From: Anaerolineae bacterium
GTDB taxonomy: Bacteria > Chloroflexota > Anaerolineae > Aggregatilineales > Phototrophicaceae
Direction of reading: 5' to 3'
DNA length: 37,448 nucleotides
Assembly: GCA_025454525.1 (NCBI GenBank)
Contig: JALOOG010000029.1
Location: forward strand, 1-37,448
A program made the translations under genes and the position numbers. The stretch's first letter is position 1; every line of letters starts with the position of its first letter. The notes below the pieces were generated by a model. That model had not been told where the DNA came from and made no database searches. It saw only the letters and a list, made by a program, of their open reading frames with translations. This document shows positions 32,257 to 37,448 of this stretch, piece by piece.

Positions 32257-33843
32257 TTAAACCGTTAATTGTGGGCGATATTCCCCGAATACTTCGCGCA
32301 AGGTATGGCACACTTCGCCTAATGTCACCTGATTTTCGACACATTCAATGATGATTGGCATCAAATTGTCCCGGCCACGGGCGGTATTTTCGAGTCGTTG
32401 ACGCAATTCCGCCGCTTGACTTGCATCACGTTCAGCACGTAATTGCGCTAGATGTTCACGCTGTTGCTGTTCAATGGCGGGATCAACTCGCAATAGCTCT
32501 TGATCACGGTGTTCATCAATAACAAATTCATTGACTCCCACGATCACCGCTTCATGATGCTCAACCGCACGTTGATAGGCATAAGAGGCAGTTTCGATCT
32601 CGTTATTGATATAACCGGCCTCAATGGCGGCTAATGCCCCGCCTAGCTCATCGATCCGTTGGAGATAGGTTTCGACCCGTTGCACAATGTCTTCGGTGAG
32701 GCTTTCAATTAGATAGCTGCCTCCCAAAGGATCGACCACATCCGCTACTCCGGTCTCATAAGCGATGATCTGTTGGGTGCGTAGTGCGATCTGCACAGCC
32801 TTTTCGGTGGGCAAAGCAAGCGCTTCATCCATGCTATTGGTATGGAGCGATTGTGTCCCCCCTAAGACGGCGGCTAACGCTTGTAAGGCGACGCGAACGA
32901 TGTTGTTTTCTGGTTGTTGAGCGGTGAGAGTGCTTCCGCCCGTCTGAGTGTGAAAGCGTAATAACAGGCTTTTTTCGTTTTTCGCGCCGAAACGTTCCTG
33001 CATGATCTTGGCCCAAAGCTTACGGGCGGCACGGAACTTTGCGATCTCCTCTAAAAATTGATTGTGCGCGTTGAAGAAAAATGACAGTTGCGGCGCAAAA
33101 TCATCAACGTTTAACCCCGCGTCGATCGCCGCCTGTACATAGGCGATCCCATTCGCTAAAGTGAACGCGACTTCCTGTACGGCGGTGCTACCCGCCTCAC
33201 GGATGTGATAACCGCTGATGCTGATCGTGTTCCAATTGGGGATATGTTCTTTGCAATAAGCGAACATATCGGTAATCAAGCGCATTGAGGCCACGGGAGG
33301 ATAGATATATGTCCCACGGGCGATGTATTCTTTCAAAATGTCGTTCTGTACCGTGCCGCGTAACTGATGTTCTGGGACACCCTGTTGTTTGCCTACCGCG
33401 ATGTATAACGCTAATAACACCGAGGCCGGCGCGTTGATCGTCATGCTGGTAGACACTTTATCCAGCGGAATCCCTTCAAATAACCGGGCCATATCACGGA
33501 TACTGCTGATACTCACGCCCACTTTGCCCACTTCACCCATCGCCATCGGATCGTCCGCGTCATAGCCGATCTGGGTGGGCAGATCAAAGGCCACAGATAA
33601 ACCACTTTGGCCTTGTTCCAACAAAAAGCGATAACGGGCGTTGGATTCTTCGGCGGTCGCATAACCCGCATATTGGCGCATTGTCCAAAAACGTGAACGA
33701 TACATCGCGGGGTGAATGCCGCGAGTAAAGGGGTATTTTCCGGCCTGTTCAGTGGTGAGATCAGGCGGAAGATCCGATGCCGAATAGGTTGCTTTTAACG
33801 GAATATCCGACGATGTGGTAAAGGTATTCTTGCGATCGGCCAT
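32257..33843 (-). CDS. methylmalonyl-CoA mutase catalytic (large) chain without B12 domain
   Basis: It binds acyl-CoA for the adenosylcobalamin-dependent methylmalonyl/succinyl-CoA rearrangement. Typical blocks: [108 protein letters not shown]. The Arg of PPVASMRLI, which holds the substrate carboxylate, is kept. HPAMY replaces the PYPTMY type seen in enzymes such as P. shermanii, as in archaeal-type mutases. At 528 residues it ends before the cobalamin-binding domain, so a separate small chain must exist outside the window. ATG 33843 follows AAGGAG by 8 nt. It lies between the aldo/keto reductase and GH31 genes. Confidence 0.93.
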   Translation of the reverse strand: MADRKNTFTTSSDIPLKATYSASDLPPDLTTEQAGKYPFTRGIHPAMYRSRFWTMRQYAGYATAEESNARYRFLLEQGQSGLSVAFDLPTQIGYDADDPMAMGEVGKVGVSISSIRDMARLFEGIPLDKVSTSMTINAPASVLLALYIAVGKQQGVPEHQLRGTVQNDILKEYIARGTYIYPPVASMRLITDMFAYCKEHIPNWNTISISGYHIREAGSTAVQEVAFTLANGIAYVQAAIDAGLNVDDFAPQLSFFFNAHNQFLEEIAKFRAARKLWAKIMQERFGAKNEKSLLLRFHTQTGGSTLTAQQPENNIVRVALQALAAVLGGTQSLHTNSMDEALALPTEKAVQIALRTQQIIAYETGVADVVDPLGGSYLIESLTEDIVQRVETYLQRIDELGGALAAIEAGYINNEIETASYAYQRAVEHHEAVIVGVNEFVIDEHRDQELLRVDPAIEQQQREHLAQLRAERDASQAAELRQRLENTARGRDNLMPIIIECVENQVTLGEVCHTLREVFGEYRPQLTV

Positions 33844-33861
33844 AAAATCCACTCCTTAAAT

Positions 33862-34887
33862 TTATCTATTTAGGTTTCGGGTGCGATAACCGTAGTGTTG
33901 AATGAAACGATACGGATACATTTCCGGTAATGCGCTTGCTTGATCTAATGTTTGTAATTCGTCTCCAGTGAGGTTTAGCTCCGCTGCGCCGAGATTGTCT
34001 TCTAATTGAGCCATGGTGCGAACGCCGATGATTGTGCTAGAGACGGCCGGTTGCGCTCGTAACCATGCTAATGCCACTTGCGAATAGGTCACGCCCCGCG
34101 CCTCCACAATTTGACCGATCGCCTCAATCACATTCCAATTGCGTTCAGTGGCGCGGCGATCCCATGCTTCTTCGACATCATCGGGCATCATCGCGATCCG
34201 CCCGTTATCTAAGTCTTGTGGGCGATCGCCACGTTTGTATTTACCCGATAAAAACCCACCGCCTAACGGACTCCATGGGGTAATGCCTACCCCTTCACTA
34301 AGGCATAAATCGGTGAACTCATATTCGATGTCACGCTTCACAAGGCTATATTGATACTGTCCGGCCACAAAGCGCGCATAACCGTTCGAGTCGCTCACCG
34401 CTAAGGCCTTCATCAGTTGCCACGCTTTAAAATTCGATACGCCGATATAACGGACTTTGCCAGAAGTCACCAGATCATCTAAGGCGCGTAACGTTTCTTC
34501 TAAGGGGGTCAATGGATCCCAACAATGTACATAATACAGATCTAGGTAGTCGGTAGCTAAACGTTTCAGACTCGCTTCTACTGCCTGCAAGATATGAAAC
34601 CGCGATAAGCCTTGTGTGTTCAGTTCACCTCCAAAACGGACTTTGGTCGCTAAAACCACTTGAGCGCGCCGATCTTTGATCGCTTGGCCGACAATTTCTT
34701 CCGATCGTCCACCAGCATACACGTTCGCAGTATCAAGATGATTACCGCCTGCGTCTAAATAACGATGAATGATCGCGGTGGCTTGATCGGCCGGAGTCCC
34801 GCGGGAATTTTCTTCCCCAAAGATCATCGTTCCTAAACAGAGGTCTGAAACCAAGAGTCCGGTACGTCCTAACAAGTTATATTTCAT
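33862..34887 (-). CDS. aldo/keto reductase
   Basis: An NADP(H)-dependent oxidoreductase of the (beta/alpha)8 AKR superfamily, 341 residues. N-terminal KYNLLGRTGLLVSDLCLGTM is typical; the catalytic tetrad is visible as Asp in NHLDTANVY, Tyr in ANVYAGGRSEE, Lys in LATKVRF and His in YYVHCWDP. Cofactor-binding blocks IGVSNFKAWQL, GITPWSPLGGGFLSGKY and IIGVRTMAQLEDNL follow. It resembles YajO/potassium-channel-beta-like AKRs. It starts 3 nt after the CYTH gene ends and is followed by the mutase after 18 nt, so it is in the same operon. Substrate unknown. Confidence 0.93.
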   Translation of the reverse strand: MKYNLLGRTGLLVSDLCLGTMIFGEENSRGTPADQATAIIHRYLDAGGNHLDTANVYAGGRSEEIVGQAIKDRRAQVVLATKVRFGGELNTQGLSRFHILQAVEASLKRLATDYLDLYYVHCWDPLTPLEETLRALDDLVTSGKVRYIGVSNFKAWQLMKALAVSDSNGYARFVAGQYQYSLVKRDIEYEFTDLCLSEGVGITPWSPLGGGFLSGKYKRGDRPQDLDNGRIAMMPDDVEEAWDRRATERNWNVIEAIGQIVEARGVTYSQVALAWLRAQPAVSSTIIGVRTMAQLEDNLGAAELNLTGDELQTLDQASALPEMYPYRFIQHYGYRTRNLNR

Positions 34888-34890
34888 GTT

Positions 34891-35502
34891 TTATGCTCCT
34901 AGCGGCGGTTCAAAGGCAGTTTGAGGCACGCTTATGCCCTCAAAATTTGCAAAGGTTAAATGCTCAAATGTCAGGTTAAGGTTACGACGCACATAATCAA
35001 ACAACCGTAGATAATTGGCGCGATAGCGCGTTGCATCGATTAAAGCGAGTTGATCGATCCCAACGCGGATCGCATCTGCTTCGCCTTCAATTTCGATAAA
35101 GTTTCCGTAGGGCATTTCATCCAAGACGATCTCTAAATCCCCTAGATGATAGGTGGTGCGATATTTTTCGTAGACCACATGTGGGAAAAAACCCAATTTA
35201 TGGAGGATCAATTCCATCGTTTCAAAGTCGCTTACTTCAACTTCAGCTTCAAAGCGGGCGGGAATATCGAGATCGATGATCTCGGTTGGGGGTTCTTTGT
35301 AGGTTAAACGCGCACGGGTGTCTTGACGCAAGCGCAACACGATATGACGCGGCGTTAGGGTGTGATCAGCGTTTTCATAGCGCACATTACGCTCAAATAC
35401 CCGCGGCGCAATCAAAACCGCGCCTAATGCCTCTAAGCGTTTCGCCACACTTGCTAGATCGGTGACATACAACTTAACTTCGGTTTCAGTGTGTTTTGTC
35501 AT
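34891..35502 (-). CDS. CYTH domain protein (class IV adenylate cyclase/thiamine triphosphatase-like)
   Basis: CYTH proteins form a tunnel-shaped beta barrel that handles triphosphates (triphosphatases, CyaB-type cyclases). The signature ExExK is at residues 6-10 (ETEVK), and paired charged strands follow: VLRLRQDTRARLTYKEP, ARFEAEVEVSDFETM, VYEKYRTTYHLGDLEIVLDEM and FIEIEGEADAI. The pattern GFFPHVVYEKYRT closely follows the CyaB-like subgroup. Length is 203 residues. It follows an unknown gene by 2 nt and precedes the aldo/keto reductase by 3 nt. Whether it makes cAMP or cleaves a triphosphate cannot be read from sequence. Confidence 0.88.
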   Translation of the reverse strand: MTKHTETEVKLYVTDLASVAKRLEALGAVLIAPRVFERNVRYENADHTLTPRHIVLRLRQDTRARLTYKEPPTEIIDLDIPARFEAEVEVSDFETMELILHKLGFFPHVVYEKYRTTYHLGDLEIVLDEMPYGNFIEIEGEADAIRVGIDQLALIDATRYRANYLRLFDYVRRNLNLTFEHLTFANFEGISVPQTAFEPPLGA

Positions 35503-35504
35503 GA

Positions 35505-35972
35505 TTAGACCATCTCACGGATCACTTCTGGGAAGTAAAAGCGGATCGCTTGCACAAGGGTCGCATGATGTCCTTGGGCGGTTGCAGGGGCAAGCAAGAC
35601 ATTTTTGAGAAAACTTCCGGCGGCACGTTCGATCAACCACCAATCTGTCCCATAAAATGGTACATTGTCCTGATCCGGCAATTTGTCAAACGAGAGCTTT
35701 TGTAACGTGGTGACAAACAGCTCATATTGAGTCAAGTCAATCACCCGCGTTAGGGGTTTATGATCAAAGCGGCCCTGATAGACCACCTCTAACAGGATCG
35801 CACCGCGATTCGGTTGCTTTAAGGTCGCGATACAATCCGAAGCGCGCAATTGATCGTAATGCACGGTAAAACGATAGACCGACTTCATCCCCGGTTGTAA
35901 GGCGACCTCTTTTAGGGGGGCTAAGCCACAACGTTGAGCGATCAATTTGAGGAAATGCACCTGTTTTTCCAT
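35505..35972 (-). CDS. hypothetical 155-residue protein
   Basis: I do not recognise the family. It is soluble and basic, with strands such as AILLEVVYQGRFDHK and SVYRFTVHYD, an aromatic YGTDWWLIERAAGSF block and a C-terminal FYFPEVIREMV. Tightly coupled to the CYTH gene (2-nt gap), which suggests a partner in the same process, perhaps a substrate or regulatory protein; this is inference. A GGAAG Shine-Dalgarno lies near the ATG. The strong terminator just upstream (35989-36018) isolates it from the MDR gene, so a promoter must lie in the 58 nt before it or read-through must occur. Confidence 0.7.
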   Translation of the reverse strand: MEKQVHFLKLIAQRCGLAPLKEVALQPGMKSVYRFTVHYDQLRASDCIATLKQPNRGAILLEVVYQGRFDHKPLTRVIDLTQYELFVTTLQKLSFDKLPDQDNVPFYGTDWWLIERAAGSFLKNVLLAPATAQGHHATLVQAIRFYFPEVIREMV

Positions 35973-35988
35973 AGGTACTTCCGCATTT

Positions 35989-36018
35989 CATAAAATAAAG
36001 GGCGCATTGATCGCGCCC
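35989..36018 (-). terminator. intrinsic terminator of the acyl-CoA dehydrogenase-MDR transcript
   Basis: GGGCGC (36000-36005) pairs with GCGCCC (36013-36018) around ATTGATC; on the minus strand TTTATTTTATG follows. It lies 12 nt downstream of the MDR stop. Confidence 0.8.
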
Positions 36019-36030
36019 TCAATTGTTAGG

Positions 36031-37062
36031 TTAGATACGGATCACCACTTTACCGAACACTTCGCCCGCTTCTAACAAGCGATGCGCGGTTTGGATCTCG
36101 CTTAACGGTAAAGTCTCGCTGATCACGGGTTTGAGTTGACCCTCAAACACCAAGTTCATCACGCGGACGTAATCGACATGGGGGCCCATCGTGCTTCCGA
36201 TAATGCTGATATGTTTGCTGAACAAATACCGGATGTCTAATTCAAAGATCGGGCCACTGGTATTGCCTACCACTAAGATCCGCCCGCCGATGCGTACACT
36301 GCGAATACTGTTAAACATCGTCTCTTGACCGACATTATCCACCACCACATCTACGCCTTGTTTTTGCGTGAGTTGATAGATCGCTTTCGACCAATCGGGG
36401 GTTTCTTCACGGTTAATGGTGACATCCGCGCCGAGTTCTTGCGCTTTACGACATTTTTCCGCATTGCTGCCCACGACATAGACTTTCGCGCCAGCTAACT
36501 TTGCGATCTGAATGCTGGCCGTATTCACACCTCCCCCCGCACCTACGATCAACACGGTTTCACCAGGGCGCAAGTTGCCGCGTGTGATCAATGAATGCCA
36601 AGCGGTGACATAGACGAGTCCGGCCGCCGATGCACCCTCAAATGAGACATGATTGGGGAGTTTTAAGAGATTACGCGCCGGAACAACCACATATTCAGCT
36701 GCTAAACCGGAATGATGCTCTCCTAAGATCCCGATGCGCCCCTGATTTTCGAGTCCCGTGTATAAAGTTGGGCTATCGGATGGGACGATCGTCGGATCGA
36801 TACAGACCCGATCCCCCGGTGCAAAACCCGTGACTCCCGTGCCAATCGCATCCACGATCCCCGCGCCGTCTGATCCGGTCACATGGGGCAGATGCAATTT
36901 GAGGCCATTCCATCCCACACGCACCCATAGATCAAGGCGGTTGAGGGCAGCCGCGCCCATTTTTAGCCGGACTTGCCCTGATCCAACCTCTGGAACCGGG
37001 AGATCGTCAACATATTTGAGAACATCGATCAAACCGTGTTCATAAAAAACCGCTGCACGCAT
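36031..37062 (-). CDS. medium-chain dehydrogenase/reductase, quinone-oxidoreductase-like
   Basis: An NAD(P)H-dependent oxidoreductase of the MDR superfamily (343 residues): a GroES-like N-domain with LPVPEVGSGQVRLKMGAAALNRLDLWVR and TGSDGAGIVDAIGTGVTGFAPGDRV, then the Rossmann domain with VLIVGAGGGVNTASIQIAKL and VDVVVDNVGQETM, and a C-terminal VFGKVVIRI. The four-Cys structural zinc loop of alcohol dehydrogenases is absent; the loop reads TIVPSDSPTLYTG, so this is a zinc-free quinone-reductase/crotonyl-CoA-reductase-like member. It starts 2 nt after the acyl-CoA dehydrogenase ends, so they share a transcript and may act on related acyl or enoyl substrates. Confidence 0.9.
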   Translation of the reverse strand: MRAAVFYEHGLIDVLKYVDDLPVPEVGSGQVRLKMGAAALNRLDLWVRVGWNGLKLHLPHVTGSDGAGIVDAIGTGVTGFAPGDRVCIDPTIVPSDSPTLYTGLENQGRIGILGEHHSGLAAEYVVVPARNLLKLPNHVSFEGASAAGLVYVTAWHSLITRGNLRPGETVLIVGAGGGVNTASIQIAKLAGAKVYVVGSNAEKCRKAQELGADVTINREETPDWSKAIYQLTQKQGVDVVVDNVGQETMFNSIRSVRIGGRILVVGNTSGPIFELDIRYLFSKHISIIGSTMGPHVDYVRVMNLVFEGQLKPVISETLPLSEIQTAHRLLEAGEVFGKVVIRI

Positions 37063-37064
37063 GT

Positions 37065-37448
37065 TTAACGCAAGCCTAATTCGTTGCGGGCGATCACCAT
37101 GCGTTGGACTTCGCTTGTCCCTTCATAGATGCGGGTGATCCGGGCATCGCGATAATAGCGTTCGACAGGCATCTCTTTGCTATACCCCATGCCGCCGTGA
37201 ATTTGCAAGGCTTCGTCGGTGACATACATCGCGGTTTCACTGGCGAACAACTTGGCCATGCTGGCTTCCATGGTGAAGCGTTGCCCCGTCACTTTGCCGC
37301 GTTGCTTTGCCAACACCGCGTTGTAGATCAATTGGCGACTGGCTTCGATCCGCGTTTTCATGTCGGCGATCTTTTGTTGGATCATCTGGAATTGGCCGAT
37401 CGGGCCCCCAAAGGCCTTACGGTTACGGGCATAGTCTAAACTCGCTTC
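37065..37448 (-). CDS. acyl-CoA dehydrogenase, C-terminal part (cut by window end)
   Basis: FAD-dependent alpha,beta-dehydrogenation of acyl-CoA. The frame is open to the last base, so the gene starts outside the window; 127 residues are present. The C-terminal helical domain is clear: [64 protein letters not shown] and a final [10 protein letters not shown]. The Glu of [10 protein letters not shown] is the position of the catalytic base in short/medium-chain enzymes. The chain length handled cannot be judged from this part. Confidence 0.94.
   Translation of the reverse strand, partial: EASLDYARNRKAFGGPIGQFQMIQQKIADMKTRIEASRQLIYNAVLAKQRGKVTGQRFTMEASMAKLFASETAMYVTDEALQIHGGMGYSKEMPVERYYRDARITRIYEGTSEVQRMVIARNELGLR

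Noticed and set aside
1-37448. CRISPR array, insertion sequence or prophage
   Set aside because: No regularly spaced repeats, transposase, integrase or phage structural genes seen on either strand.

Overview
The window is a gene-dense stretch of bacterial chromosome at roughly 50% GC by eye. It most resembles a free-living heterotroph of the Chloroflexota (Anaerolineae-like). That assignment is an inference from gene content: a four-domain S1 protein next to S21, an EF-G type-2 GTPase, treZ-treY opposite glgX, an archaeal-type split methylmalonyl-CoA mutase, a secreted cyclophilin with a Glu/Pro/Thr linker, and a family-5 substrate-binding protein. No phage, IS element or CRISPR array is visible. 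GATC, often as CGATCG or GCGATCG, is strikingly frequent in the core genes and much less so in the first 2 kb.

Layout. (1) 1-1980: an atypical segment on the 3' side of a tRNA-Lys(TTT) gene. It holds three co-directional unrecognised genes (76, 282 and 91 codons), a start-less coding remnant and a hairpin. It could be the edge of a genomic island. (2) 2205-6776 (+): a hydantoinase-B/oxoprolinase family protein, an overlapping beta-sandwich protein, a divergent UbiD-family protein and the quinone methyltransferase MenG/UbiE. (3) 6795-8642 (-): rpsA-like S1, rpsU and infA, all acting on the 30S subunit at initiation, driven by a consensus sigma-70 promoter with a leader of about 180 nt. (4) 9014-14057 (+): a heterodimeric ABC exporter with one degenerate ATP site, then a secreted cyclophilin, ending in a strong bidirectional terminator. 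(5) 14105-17964 (-): an oligopeptide-type importer (substrate-binding protein, DppB, DppC) without ATPases, with a perfect 14-bp hairpin after the binding-protein gene.

(6) 18273-18776 (+): a small SET-domain protein. (7) 18825-25858: treZ-treY facing away from glgX across a 157-bp region with three copies of a TAATCTAAC motif. Together they make the debranching, synthase and hydrolase set that turns glycogen or maltodextrin into trehalose. (8) 25905-26705 (-): tatC. (9) 26706-27345: a 640-bp gap with an 18-bp operator-like palindrome, a broken Cys-rich mini-ORF and a TTGACA-17-TAAAAT promoter for (10) an EF-G-like GTPase lacking the usual switch-II histidine. (11) 29609-37448 (-): a compact run reading acyl-CoA dehydrogenase (partial) - MDR oxidoreductase - terminator - unknown - CYTH - aldo/keto reductase - methylmalonyl-CoA mutase catalytic chain - GH31 glycosidase.

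Starts were moved downstream of the longest open frame where a Shine-Dalgarno site and family N-terminus agreed (hyuB-like, ubiD, rpsU, rpsA, dppB, the binding protein, treY, treZ, fusA-like, GH31, mutase). Family calls rest on recognisable motifs and no database search was run.
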